Assembly: GCF_003148385.1 (NCBI RefSeq)
Contig: NZ_CP029463.1
Location: 2,232,001-2,296,000 of the forward strand
DNA length: 64,000 nt
Direction of reading: 5' to 3'
Source: Flavobacterium sediminis
GTDB lineage: Bacteria > Bacteroidota > Bacteroidia > Flavobacteriales > Flavobacteriaceae
Shown here: positions 5,845-14,774 of the stretch, piece after piece
How positions within the stretch are numbered: the first letter of the stretch is position 1
How the letters are laid out: each line of letters starts with the position of its first letter
Translations under genes and position numbers: made by a program
The notes under the pieces: generated by a model
What the model was told of the DNA's origin: nothing
The model's input: only the letters and a program-made list of their open reading frames with translations
Database searches by the model: none

Positions 5845-8271
5845 TTAATTAAAAAGGCTATTTCCTATTATTTCTGAATTACTGAATAACATATTGACAT
5901 AAAACTCATTTTGGAATTTTTCTTTTGAAAAGGATTCTTCAATTCTGTAATGCAGAACTTTTTTCCCATTAATTAATTTTTGAGATTTCTTTTCATTTAC
6001 TTTGAAAAATATCTCTATTAAAAGTTCATAGAAATATTGTCCTGCTTTTAAGCTATTGTTGAATCTTTTAAAAGTATCATAAAAAGGAAATAAGTCAAGA
6101 TTAATCACTATATCTTCATTAATCAATCTTTTTAATTTATTAAGCATATCAAGCTCATTAAATTTTTGAATAAACAAACTTGATGCTTTAGTATTAAGTA
6201 AATTTTTGCTTTTTTGATTTATAATTTCCTCATTAATAACTTCTAATAGTTCATTCCAATTCTTATATTGATTATAATAAAAATTTAATTGTTCATTTTC
6301 AAATGAAATGGTTGCTCCAGTTGAACTTAAATTTAAGACTTGATTCAAACAAGACTTGAAGTAAATAGATTTTATTAACTTTCTGTAGTCTCTTGTACTC
6401 TCCTCAAATACAAATTCACCATATGTTAAAACATTTATCAAATAATGCATTTTTAATTCTTTAATTTTAACTGAATCAATTAATACTTTATCTAAATAAA
6501 CTTTTCTTTTATTTAAAAATGAATTGAATGTTGCAAAAAATTGATGACCAGAATAAGCCATTAAATTTGTTTGAGCTAAATTATTATTAAAAGCAGAATT
6601 AGCTGTAATATTATAATGATATCTAATACCCTCAATTAAAGACTCACTTTCAAAGTAAATATCTGGATTGTAGTATATAGATTTTAATTTACAATTTGAA
6701 AACTGATTTGTAACTGCAGTAAAGAATACATAAGTTGATAAATCTCCATTAAAAAAAGTACTATTCAGATACTTTTCCCCTTTTTTTAAAACAAATTGCT
6801 CTTTTCTTAGATAATTTAGTGTGTTAAACCCTTTTCTTTCTACTTTTTCAATATTTTTTTTAGCCTTCCTTATATTGTAAGTATGTTGAATATAAGCATC
6901 ATTTAACTGTAAATTTTGGTTGTTTATGTCAGAATATTCAACTGAACCAAGGGTTTGATATTTTTGAAATATATTTTTAATTATGGTTTTATTTTCAATA
7001 AAGGATGGTAAACTATTTTCTAATACTTCTAAGGGTTCAGACATTACAATGTATATATCTCCTTTTACTCTTAACCTTGCAATTGCTTGGAGAATTGATA
7101 CATATCCAGAAGTGAATACACCTTTATTGTTAAAATATTTAATATTTGTTCTTGGTGGTAGTAGAATGAAAAGTGAGTGATTTTCTTTAGTAATATTGAT
7201 TCCAGTAGAAAAATTTGTTCCAATATTTATTTTACTTTTATTATACTTTCTAACAAAATTGGGATTAAAGATATCATTATAACAAAAATTTAAAATTTTC
7301 CTATCAATTACATTAAAGTAATTGTTCTTTTGCATTTTTTTTAATTGGCTTTTGGAATAAACAATTACATCAAACTTCTTGTTTTCATGGAGCAATTTTC
7401 TAAACAATTTTTTTAATTCATTGTTTTCTGTTATATCATTGTTTTCTTGATGCAGGATTAAGTGTAAACTACCTTGTTTTTCTGGAATAATTACTCTTTC
7501 AGACTCAATTATATGAATATTATTAGTAGTAAATTCAGAAAGATATTTTATTATTTCTTTGGATGATTCATTAAATGTTGCACTAATTACATAGTTTTTA
7601 TAAATAACATTTTTAAATCTCCAAAGATTGAAAATATACTCCTCTTTAAAAGTGTGTATAGAGTCATGTAATTCATCAAATATTAATACAATTTTTTTAT
7701 TATGAGTTTCACAATATTTAATTAAGTCATTAAAATATTTTTTCCTCTTATTTGATTGAAACAAGGCATCATCTCCGGGGTTTTCAAGTAAAGCATAAAC
7801 GGTTAAAATATGAATTTTAAATTGTTTGTTTTTTGAATTATTGATTATCTCCTCATCATTTATTGCTCCAAAAACAAATTCTGTTGCAGGCTTTGATTTA
7901 TCAATATTTAATAGACTGAAAATTTTATTTTCATCTATAACACTTTTACAATCATTATAATATTGTTCAATTAAATTATTGTATGGTAAAGCAAAAACAA
8001 CAATGTAATCTTCTTTATTAGAATATTCAGAAACAATATCTATTATGCATTTTGATTTTCCTTGACCAGTTCCAGCATTTATTACAGTTGTATTTTTTAC
8101 ATCTAAGTCTCTTATCAGAATAGGCATTAATTCTTCTGAAATATATCCAGTTTCAGCATTAGGGCTAATACATTCTTTAGTTGAGTTATAGTAATTAGAA
8201 TCAAAATCCTCAACATTAATTTTTTTGTATTCCACAGGAACATTTACCAAATCAAAATCTATTGTACTCAT
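5845..8271 (-). CDS. SF2 DExH helicase-like protein with a large unassigned C-terminal half
   Basis: The 808-residue protein carries SF2 helicase motifs in order: Walker A GTGQGKS at 67-73, motif II DELH at 199-202, motif III SAT at 230-232, a motif V-like 'GTNFSTGINI' at 350-359 and motif VI-like QAIARLR at 394-400. Residues beyond about 410 are AT-rich-coded, helical and match nothing I recognise. No nuclease, primase or methylase motif is obvious. The gene lies between the recombinase and the Sak4-like gene, all transcribed leftward, so a replication role for the element is likely. A defence helicase is an alternative. The start (ATG, MSTIDFDLVN) follows the integrase terminator by a short gap. 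Confidence 0.65.
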   Translation of the reverse strand: MSTIDFDLVNVPVEYKKINVEDFDSNYYNSTKECISPNAETGYISEELMPILIRDLDVKNTTVINAGTGQGKSKCIIDIVSEYSNKEDYIVVFALPYNNLIEQYYNDCKSVIDENKIFSLLNIDKSKPATEFVFGAINDEEIINNSKNKQFKIHILTVYALLENPGDDALFQSNKRKKYFNDLIKYCETHNKKIVLIFDELHDSIHTFKEEYIFNLWRFKNVIYKNYVISATFNESSKEIIKYLSEFTTNNIHIIESERVIIPEKQGSLHLILHQENNDITENNELKKLFRKLLHENKKFDVIVYSKSQLKKMQKNNYFNVIDRKILNFCYNDIFNPNFVRKYNKSKINIGTNFSTGINITKENHSLFILLPPRTNIKYFNNKGVFTSGYVSILQAIARLRVKGDIYIVMSEPLEVLENSLPSFIENKTIIKNIFQKYQTLGSVEYSDINNQNLQLNDAYIQHTYNIRKAKKNIEKVERKGFNTLNYLRKEQFVLKKGEKYLNSTFFNGDLSTYVFFTAVTNQFSNCKLKSIYYNPDIYFESESLIEGIRYHYNITANSAFNNNLAQTNLMAYSGHQFFATFNSFLNKRKVYLDKVLIDSVKIKELKMHYLINVLTYGEFVFEESTRDYRKLIKSIYFKSCLNQVLNLSSTGATISFENEQLNFYYNQYKNWNELLEVINEEIINQKSKNLLNTKASSLFIQKFNELDMLNKLKRLINEDIVINLDLFPFYDTFKRFNNSLKAGQYFYELLIEIFFKVNEKKSQKLINGKKVLHYRIEESFSKEKFQNEFYVNMLFSNSEIIGNSLFN

Positions 8272-8285
8272 AAAACTTAAAATAA

Positions 8286-8316
8286 AACTGTGCTGTAAAG
8301 ATATTACAACACAGTT
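8286..8316 (-). terminator. Terminator of the recombinase gene
   Basis: AACTGTGCTGTAA (8286-8298) and TTACAACACAGTT (8304-8316) pair over 13 positions with one wobble and a 5-base loop. The stem overlaps the recombinase stop codon and is followed on the minus strand by TTATTTT. Confidence 0.6.
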
Positions 8317-9520
8317 AATTTAACTTCTTGCCCAACTGCAAAATTTGTTCACTAACTTTTTTCTGAACTACTTTAGCATAATGCTCTTGTGTAGTAGATA
8401 TTTTTGAATGTCCCAAAAGTTCTGAAACAACTTCTATTGGAACATCATTATAAAGTAATACAGTTGTAGCAAATGTTTTTCTGGCAATATGATGGGTTAA
8501 TTTCTTTTCAATACCTATAATCTCAGCTATTTCTTTTAAATAAGAATTGAATTTTTGATTACTAATAATAGGTAATAGTCTTTTATCATCCTGGTATTTT
8601 TCAATTATTGAAATGGCTTTAGGAAGTAATGGAATTGAAAATTGTCTTTTTGTCTTTTGTCTATACATATCAATCCATAGTTTACCATCAAACTTATTTA
8701 CCAAATGCTTTTGATTTAATACAGACATTTCTTGATAGGGTAAACCAGTATAGCAACAGAATACAAACATATCTCTAACTTGCTCTAATCTCTTTTGAGA
8801 AAACTTATGATTTTCCAATTTATAAAGTTCTTTAGAGGTTAAATAAGTTATAGTATTGATTACTTTTTTAGGTTTATAAAGTAGAAATGGGTCAGTAACA
8901 ATAAAGCCTTCTGAAATAGCCAATTTAATTATTTTCCTTACTCTTTGAATACTTTTATTAATGGTAATTTGCTTAAAATTCTTTTCTGTTTTAAGGTAAT
9001 AATCAAAATCATTTAAGAATTTTAATGTAATATCCTCTAAAGGAATATTTTTCTTCTTGAATTTAAAGAATAGGAAATCAATAATATGTTGTTTTGCTTC
9101 TACAAATTTTGAGAATGTTGATTTTGTATATTCAATACCAATTAATTTTTCCATTCTTGAATTATGCAGATTAAAAACTTCAATTAAGGATTTTGATGGT
9201 TTTGTATCTTCTCCTTTGTATTTTAAATAAATGTCCTCTACATCAAATTGTTCTTGTTGAACTTGTAGAAATAAAAAAGCCTGATTAATTTCTTGTTTAA
9301 TAAGGCTCAATTGAGTGTTTATTTGTTTGTGTTCTGTATCATCAGGAATAGCTTTTTGTAATGAACTATCCCAATTTTCAGGATTTATAAATAATCCAGT
9401 AGAGAAAACTTTCCTAATCCCATTAAAAGTGATTCTACACCTAATTGGTGCTTCATCCTTTGTATTAATCCTGGTCTTATTTAATAAAAACAGAATTTTA
9501 ATTACTGTTGAACTTTTCAT
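8315..9520 (-). CDS. Tyrosine recombinase / integrase (arm-binding, SAM-like, catalytic domains)
   Basis: From the ATG at 9520 the protein has about 401 residues; an upstream ATG at 9556 would add 12 residues but would place one repeat of the putative operator/arm array inside the gene. The N-terminus is an arm-DNA-binding domain ('RCRITFNGIRKVFSTGLFINPENWD'), followed by a SAM-like core-binding domain and a catalytic domain. Visible catalytic elements are the K in 'KTKRQFSIPL', HIAR (H-x-x-R), LLGHS and the nucleophile Tyr in 'TTQEHYAKV'. The first Arg position reads TGLPYQEM; Bacteroidota integrases often vary there. It lies 250 bp from the tRNA-fMet 3' end and should integrate and excise the element there. 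Confidence 0.9.
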   Translation of the reverse strand: MKSSTVIKILFLLNKTRINTKDEAPIRCRITFNGIRKVFSTGLFINPENWDSSLQKAIPDDTEHKQINTQLSLIKQEINQAFLFLQVQQEQFDVEDIYLKYKGEDTKPSKSLIEVFNLHNSRMEKLIGIEYTKSTFSKFVEAKQHIIDFLFFKFKKKNIPLEDITLKFLNDFDYYLKTEKNFKQITINKSIQRVRKIIKLAISEGFIVTDPFLLYKPKKVINTITYLTSKELYKLENHKFSQKRLEQVRDMFVFCCYTGLPYQEMSVLNQKHLVNKFDGKLWIDMYRQKTKRQFSIPLLPKAISIIEKYQDDKRLLPIISNQKFNSYLKEIAEIIGIEKKLTHHIARKTFATTVLLYNDVPIEVVSELLGHSKISTTQEHYAKVVQKKVSEQILQLGKKLN

Positions 9521-9534
9521 AGATATTAGATTTA

Positions 9535-9642
9535 TGTGTACCTGAAGTTTTGTCAATGTGTACCCAATTGTGTACCTGAGTGTGTACCTAACTAAAAAAT
9601 GAGTATTCCTAAAAGTGTACCCAAATAATAAAATGTGTACCT
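9535..9642. repeat. Array of six GTGTACC direct repeats, probable integrase arm sites
   Basis: Copies of (T/A)GTGTACC(T/C) start at 9535, 9557, 9569, 9581, 9614 and 9634, all in the same orientation. Start-to-start spacings of 22, 12, 12, 33 and 20 are close to whole helical turns, which would put the copies on nearly one face of the DNA. The array lies between the integrase start and the tRNA att site, the expected place for arm-type sites bound by the integrase N-terminal domain. Autoregulatory operators or iterons of a replication origin are alternatives. Confidence 0.7.
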
Positions 9643-9732
9643 TATTGTAACCTCAAAAAATTGAAAATTTGAATTTTTAATATAGAAGTAGATTTATTGT
9701 AAATCCCTTTATAATAGGAGAGTTGACTATAT

Positions 9733-9764
9733 AAAAAAAGAGAACCAATTTCTTGATTCTCTTT
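9733..9764 (-). terminator. Terminator of the tRNA-fMet transcript
   Basis: On the minus strand AAAGAGAA (9764-9757) pairs with TTCTCTTT (9744-9737) around a 12-base loop, followed by a T run. It lies 6 bases beyond the first tRNA's 3' end. If the element integrated at the tRNA, this hairpin is element DNA that restores termination. Confidence 0.7.
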
Positions 9765-9770
9765 ACTTAG

Positions 9771-9843
<73 letters not shown>

Positions 9844-9925
9844 CTGTGCGTTTTTATGAAGTTTAAAATACTTTCAAAATACGACTTCATTAAATCTTTT
9901 GAAAGGGTTGAAGTGACCAACTTAG

Positions 9926-9998
<73 letters not shown>

Positions 9999-10012
9999 CT
10001 GTTATCGGACTG

Positions 10013-10042
10013 CAAAAATACAACGATTATATCAAAAAGCAA
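10013..10042 (-). promoter_or_regulatory. Promoter of the tRNA-fMet pair
   Basis: On the minus strand TTG (10042-10040), a 19-base spacer and TATTTTTG (10020-10013) give an ideal Bacteroidota promoter. The start site would lie a few bases before the tRNA at 9998. Confidence 0.75.
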
Positions 10043-10088
10043 GCTTTTTTTGAAAAAACTTTTATTTTCTGCATTTCAATAGATATAC

Positions 10089-10096
10089 TACCTTTG
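10089..10096 (+). promoter_or_regulatory. Promoter -7 box of era
   Basis: TACCTTTG at 10089-10096 matches TAnnTTTG. It places transcription start near 10102 and so argues for the ATG at 10115, because an in-frame TTG at 10094 would lie inside the promoter. Confidence 0.6.
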
Positions 10097-10114
10097 CATT
10101 ATAAAATTTTAAAC

Positions 10115-10999
10115 ATGAATCACAAAGCCGGTTTCGTCAATATCATCGGAAATCCTAACGTAGGTAAATCAACGCTAATGAATGCTTTAGTAGGTGAACG
10201 TTTGTCTATTATTACAAGTAAAGCGCAAACAACACGTCACAGAATTCTCGGAATTGTGAATGGCGATGATTTCCAGATTATTTTTTCTGATACACCGGGA
10301 ATCATAAAACCGGCCTATGAATTGCAAAATTCTATGATGGATTTTGTTAAAAGTGCTTTTGAAGATGCCGACGTTTTAGTGTACATGGTCGAAATAGGAG
10401 AGAAGGACTTAAAGGACGAAGCCTTTTTTAAAAGGATTATTCATTCTAAGATCCCGGTTCTGTTACTATTAAATAAAATTGATAAATCCAATCAGGAACA
10501 ACTGGAAGAACAGATCGGACTTTGGAAAGAGAAGGTGCCTAATGCAGAGATCATTCCAATTTCAGCTTTAGAAAACTTTAATGTTCAAACAGTTTTCGAC
10601 AGAATTATAGAACTCTTGCCTGATTCTCCTCCGTTTTATCCGAAAGATGCATTGACTGATAAGCCGGAACGTTTCTTCGTCAACGAGATCATTCGTGAAA
10701 AGATATTATTGAATTACGATAAAGAAATTCCCTATGCAGTAGAAATTGAAACAGAAGAATTTAAAGAAGACGATGATATTATCCGTATCCGTGCTTTAAT
10801 TATGGTGGAACGGGATACCCAAAAAGGGATTATCATTGGTCATAAAGGAGCAGCCATCAAAAAAGTTGGGATTCAGGCACGCGAAGAACTGGAAAAATTC
10901 TTTGGGAAACAAATCCATTTGGAAACTTATGTGAAGGTTAATAAAGACTGGAGAACCAATTTACGTCAGCTAAAACGTTTTGGCTACAATCAAAAATAA
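10115..10999 (+). CDS. era: GTPase Era
   Basis: The 294-residue protein binds GTP and 16S rRNA 3' end and helps 30S ribosome maturation. G1 is GNPNVGKST, G3 DTPG, G4 NKID; a KH RNA-binding domain follows from about 200 with GHKGAAIKKVG as the conserved loop. The start at 10115 is preferred over an in-frame TTG at 10094, which overlaps the -7 box. It is the first chromosomal gene beyond the tRNA pair and a second GTPase, der, follows nearby. Length and motifs are normal. Confidence 0.95.
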   Translation: MNHKAGFVNIIGNPNVGKSTLMNALVGERLSIITSKAQTTRHRILGIVNGDDFQIIFSDTPGIIKPAYELQNSMMDFVKSAFEDADVLVYMVEIGEKDLKDEAFFKRIIHSKIPVLLLLNKIDKSNQEQLEEQIGLWKEKVPNAEIIPISALENFNVQTVFDRIIELLPDSPPFYPKDALTDKPERFFVNEIIREKILLNYDKEIPYAVEIETEEFKEDDDIIRIRALIMVERDTQKGIIIGHKGAAIKKVGIQAREELEKFFGKQIHLETYVKVNKDWRTNLRQLKRFGYNQK

Positions 11000-11030
11000 T
11001 TTTGTCGCCAACCAAACTTGTTCCTGTTTT

Positions 11031-11070
11031 TTGTCATTTTGAACAAAGTGAGAAATCACATAAAGGATTT
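11031..11070. repeat. Intergenic repeat relic, GTCATTTTGAACAAAGTGAG type
   Basis: The sequence TTGTCATTTTGAACAAAGTG followed by AGAAATCA resembles a short repeat I recall as frequent between genes in Flavobacteriaceae genomes. A diverged copy is found inside the GSCFA gene at 31753-31786 (shared TTGTCAT.T.GA.C.AAGT..GAGA.AT). Copy number in this genome cannot be judged from the window. Confidence 0.4.
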
Positions 11071-11115
11071 TTTGATTACATGATGAGATTAATGGAAGAA
11101 AATGAGATTTAAAGA

Positions 11116-11616
11116 TCAATATAAAATTCTATCCATTAACTCTTCGAGTTCTTGCATTTGAGGAATTCCTCTGCTACGATTACGACGAGCTAAAAAATAA
11201 AGAGTGAACCAGCAGCCTACCATAAGAACCATGATGGAAATATCAAGCGCAAAATTTTGATGTAAAGTCCATTTTGAATAGGCAATCAGACCAAAAATAA
11301 TAAAGATTCCGGCAACAATAAAATGCAGGAACATGAACATGGTCCATAAAACCGGATCCGGACCGAATAATCCATTCACTGCTGTGTTACCATCTTCCAT
11401 TGGTTCAATTTCCAAATGAAGATTAGGAGAATATTTTTCCCTTTTTAAGGCGCCGATGCTCAACCAGATATGATTGTCTAGCGTTTTAATGTTAAAATCA
11501 GGAGCAACTTCTGCCTTTAAATTTTCGCAACGAGCTTTAATTTCTTCTACTGATTTAGAAGTAGTTTTATAAAAGCGCAGGCGCAAACGCAACTCTTTTT
11601 CCGGTTCCATAGGCAA
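11116..11616 (-). CDS. Conserved two-helix membrane protein, function unknown
   Basis: The 166-residue protein has a soluble N-terminal domain (1-85) with a possible beta-rich region, a membrane helix at about 89-113, another at about 122-142 and a basic-to-acidic tail. No known family motif is recognised. It is placed between era and der but on the opposite strand, so it is not in their operon. The second codon positions show a further in-frame Met (MEPEKEL) that could also be the start. Confidence 0.7.
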   Translation of the reverse strand: MPMEPEKELRLRLRFYKTTSKSVEEIKARCENLKAEVAPDFNIKTLDNHIWLSIGALKREKYSPNLHLEIEPMEDGNTAVNGLFGPDPVLWTMFMFLHFIVAGIFIIFGLIAYSKWTLHQNFALDISIMVLMVGCWFTLYFLARRNRSRGIPQMQELEELMDRILY

Positions 11617-11743
11617 GTTATTTAGAACTAAAATAGTATATTTTTTTTAAATAGTAAATTTCCTAACGCAAAAGCAATGGATTTCTGAAAAGAAAGAACA
11701 CTTATTTTCTAAATTCGGATTTCTGATTTCTAAATTTTAAAAG

Positions 11744-11751
11744 TATCTTTG
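11744..11751 (+). promoter_or_regulatory. Promoter -7 box of der
   Basis: TATCTTTG matches TAnnTTTG, 20 bases before the der start codon. Confidence 0.55.
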
Positions 11752-11770
11752 CACATTCAAAAACAAGAAG

Positions 11771-13081
11771 ATGAATAATATTGTAGCCATAGTAGGTAGG
11801 CCAAATGTAGGGAAATCAACCTTTTTCAATCGTTTAATACAACGACGTGATGCCATTGTAGATTCGGTAAGCGGAGTTACACGCGATAGAAATTACGGAA
11901 AAAGTGAGTGGAACGGCAAACAATTTTCAGTAATTGATACCGGTGGTTACATCGTAGGGTCGGACGATGTTTTTGAAGGCGAAATACGACGTCAGGTGCA
12001 ATTGGCTATTGATGAAGCGGATGCCATTATATTTGTGGTAGATGTGGAAGAAGGGATCACGCCAATGGATATGGAAGTGGCTAATTTGCTTCGCAAGGTG
12101 GAAAAGCCGGTGCTTTTAGCAGTAAATAAAGTAGATAATGCTATGCGCGTTGCCGATGCGGTTGAATTCTACTCTTTAGGATTAGGCGAATATTTTACGA
12201 TTGCCGGAATGAGCGGTAGCGGAACTGGTGAATTGTTAGATAAGTTAGTTGAGGTGTTACCGGAATTGCCGGAAGCAGAGGAGGAAGAAAATCCGTTGCC
12301 GAGATTCACAGTAGTAGGTCGTCCTAATGCCGGAAAATCATCTTTTATCAATGCTTTAATAGGCGAAGATCGTTTCGTAGTAACGGATATTGCCGGAACA
12401 ACCCGCGATGCTATTGATACTACTTACAATCGTTTTGGTTTTGAGTTCAAATTGGTAGATACAGCAGGTATTCGTAGAAAAGCGAAAGTAAAAGAAGATT
12501 TGGAATTCTATTCCGTAATGCGTTCGGTTCGCGCTATTGAACATGCCGATGTTTGTATCTTGATGATTGATGCTACCCGTGGTTTCGAAAGTCAGGATCA
12601 AAATATATTTTGGTTGGCTCAAAAGAACAGAAAAGGTGTTGTGATCTTAGTGAATAAATGGGATCTGATCGAAAAAGATACTATGACAGCTAAACAATAT
12701 GAAGCTAAGATCCGTAAAGAGATCGAACCTTTTACAGATGTGCCGATCTTATTTGTTTCCGCATTAACAAAGCAACGTTTATTAAAAGCCTTAGAAGCTG
12801 CTGTTGAGGTGTTTGAGAATAGAAAACAACGCATACCGACTTCTAAGTTTAACGAAATGATGTTGCCGATCATAGAACATACACCGCCACCGGCGATTAA
12901 AGGAAAATATATCAAGATCAAATATTGTATGCAGTTGCCCACAGCGACTCCTCAGTTTGTGTTTTTTGCCAATTTACCGCAATATGTAAAGGAACCTTAT
13001 AAGCGCTTCATTGAAAATAAATTGCGCGAAAATTATAACTTTTCAGGAGTGCCGATCGATATCTATTTCAGACAAAAATAA
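11771..13081 (+). CDS. der: GTPase Der (EngA)
   Basis: The 436-residue protein has two tandem GTPase domains, with G1 motifs GRPNVGKST (about 8-16) and GRPNAGKSS (about 183-191), DTGG and DTAG G3 motifs, and NKVD/NKWD G4 motifs, followed by a KH-like C-terminal domain. Der acts in assembly of the 50S ribosomal subunit. Length is typical. The stop is only 4 bp from the stop of the convergent 514-residue gene. Confidence 0.96.
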   Translation: MNNIVAIVGRPNVGKSTFFNRLIQRRDAIVDSVSGVTRDRNYGKSEWNGKQFSVIDTGGYIVGSDDVFEGEIRRQVQLAIDEADAIIFVVDVEEGITPMDMEVANLLRKVEKPVLLAVNKVDNAMRVADAVEFYSLGLGEYFTIAGMSGSGTGELLDKLVEVLPELPEAEEEENPLPRFTVVGRPNAGKSSFINALIGEDRFVVTDIAGTTRDAIDTTYNRFGFEFKLVDTAGIRRKAKVKEDLEFYSVMRSVRAIEHADVCILMIDATRGFESQDQNIFWLAQKNRKGVVILVNKWDLIEKDTMTAKQYEAKIRKEIEPFTDVPILFVSALTKQRLLKALEAAVEVFENRKQRIPTSKFNEMMLPIIEHTPPPAIKGKYIKIKYCMQLPTATPQFVFFANLPQYVKEPYKRFIENKLRENYNFSGVPIDIYFRQK

Positions 13082-13085
13082 ATAA

Positions 13086-14630
13086 TTAACGGTTTACTTT
13101 TAAAGCCTTTTCCTGAACAATATGAGCCACAGGCTTGTTGTAGATTTTACTTTCTAACCACGAAATAATATCTAAATACAAGAAGGCTCTTTTTTCATAA
13201 GGGTGATTTTCGAAAGTCTTTAATTTAGCGTGAAGTGCTATAAATGCGTCTTTTAATTCGTGCGGATAAATAGTTCCCAGATTCTTTAAGAAACGGATCA
13301 TTTCTCGTTGTACCTCGTGCAGATCGTTCATTTTGATTAAGAATTGATAAGTGTCTCTGATCAATTTGTCCAACTGTTCGTCCTCACGGGCTTCATAATG
13401 AGCAACCAAGTTAAGAACTCTGGCGAAACACATCAGATCCTCGCGCATTTCTAAATTTCTGTTGCTGATAATTTTATTGAGATAAACGATACACTGTAAG
13501 TTGTCTCCGATACCAAAGTATAGCGATGCAATTTTGTAATAAAAGACCATGTGGTGATGCTCGTCAATTTGCTCGTTAAATAAATCCAGTTGGGTTAGGA
13601 TTTCGTCAACCAAATACAAACCGCCTTCAAAATCGCCTTTTAAAAAGTGCAGGTTCAGCTTGCTGTTGTAAAGGGTTAAAAATTTCTGAGACAAAATATT
13701 CTCATTCTTAGGAAAGCCTTTGTGTGTTAAAGTATCTTCAAAACGCACTAAAGCTTCTTTAAAATAGGTCTGATGTTTAACGAGATACAACGATTCTAAA
13801 AGGTAATTACTCCCCTTAATAAACCAGATCGGGTTGATCTGGATCATTGACGGATATTCGTAAAACAGTTCTACCCATTTTGAAGCATATTTAAAGCAAC
13901 CCAAAAAATCCTGAATTAAAAAACTATACCACAAGTTGGCTTTATACAACCATAATTTCTCGCGAAAGCCTAATTCTTCAAAATCAAATTCAGGCATCCG
14001 GTCACTATAATATTGTGTGATCTGCTTCATCTCCTCATCACTTTTTGCATAGCCGTGTTTTAGTAAATAACCATATAATTGTAATGAAAGATTAGAAAGC
14101 TTACTGGTCACTACATTCTGACGGCTCAGATCTTTGGCGAGAATGCTTAATTCGTCGGCTCTTCCTGAAATACTTCGGGTAATGTATTGCGATTCGATCA
14201 CTTTTTCAAATTCAACAATTTCATAAGCAATATTTTTTTCTTCATGCTCAAGAGCCATTGTTTTGGCCTTTTCCAATAACTTTAAGCTTTGTTTATACAG
14301 TCCTTTTTGGTACAAAATAGTGGCAAAATCGATCTGTTCCCTGATCTGAATACGAATGTTTTGAAGGGTCGGGTTTAAGCGAAGGCTTACCAGGATCTGC
14401 TTGTATAAATGCGCTTTAAGGTTAGACAATTGTACTTTGGTAACAATGTTACTCTTCAGGATCTTTTCTTCGTTATAGTCATTCATCTTGTCTAAAAGCT
14501 CAAAAAGCTGTAAAAATTTAGCATCCGTATTCATTCCTATTCGGTTGACATACAGCTTAAATTGCCGCTTTTCAGACTTAGATAGAGACTTGATCAATAC
14601 AAACAAAAAATCTTTAGAAGTGTTAGCCAT
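13086..14630 (-). CDS. Conserved helical repeat protein of Bacteroidota, unknown function
   Basis: This 514-residue cytoplasmic protein has no signal peptide or membrane helix. It consists of amphipathic helical pairs resembling TPR or other alpha-solenoid repeats (for example 'LYQKGLYKQSLKLLEKAKTMALE' at about 107-129). The N-terminus 'DFLFVLIKSLSKSEKRQFKLYV' is a recurrent start of a Bacteroidota hypothetical family. Repeat proteins of this shape usually serve as scaffolds, but no partner is indicated. It converges on der and diverges from leuA. Confidence 0.7.
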   Translation of the reverse strand: MANTSKDFLFVLIKSLSKSEKRQFKLYVNRIGMNTDAKFLQLFELLDKMNDYNEEKILKSNIVTKVQLSNLKAHLYKQILVSLRLNPTLQNIRIQIREQIDFATILYQKGLYKQSLKLLEKAKTMALEHEEKNIAYEIVEFEKVIESQYITRSISGRADELSILAKDLSRQNVVTSKLSNLSLQLYGYLLKHGYAKSDEEMKQITQYYSDRMPEFDFEELGFREKLWLYKANLWYSFLIQDFLGCFKYASKWVELFYEYPSMIQINPIWFIKGSNYLLESLYLVKHQTYFKEALVRFEDTLTHKGFPKNENILSQKFLTLYNSKLNLHFLKGDFEGGLYLVDEILTQLDLFNEQIDEHHHMVFYYKIASLYFGIGDNLQCIVYLNKIISNRNLEMREDLMCFARVLNLVAHYEAREDEQLDKLIRDTYQFLIKMNDLHEVQREMIRFLKNLGTIYPHELKDAFIALHAKLKTFENHPYEKRAFLYLDIISWLESKIYNKPVAHIVQEKALKVNR

Positions 14631-14774
14631 CGTAAAATTATTTTATTTAAAATATTGTAAATCAGTATTTTATTTATGTTTCTTGGTTTGTTTGACGTTG
14701 TAAATAGCGTAAAATCAAAAGTAACCTTTTTTTGACTATAAAATATATTCGTATAGAACAATCTTAAATAAAAA

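Larger units (their letters stand above)
1..9770. mobile_element. Integrative element carrying defence genes, right end (left end outside window)
   Basis: The segment is visibly richer in A and T than the housekeeping genes to its right. It ends next to the 3' end of an initiator tRNA gene, beside a tyrosine recombinase and an array of short direct repeats, which is the usual layout of a tRNA-integrated element. Cargo on the plus strand is defence-like (type IIG restriction tail, RES plus DUF6161-like pair, AbiF). The minus-strand genes (DUF3871, Sak4-like ATPase, SF2 helicase, recombinase) form a replication/recombination and integration module. No conjugation or phage structural genes are visible, so an integrative mobilisable element or satellite is as likely as a full ICE. 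The boundary at 9770 is inferred from the tRNA end. The left boundary lies outside the window. Confidence 0.75.
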
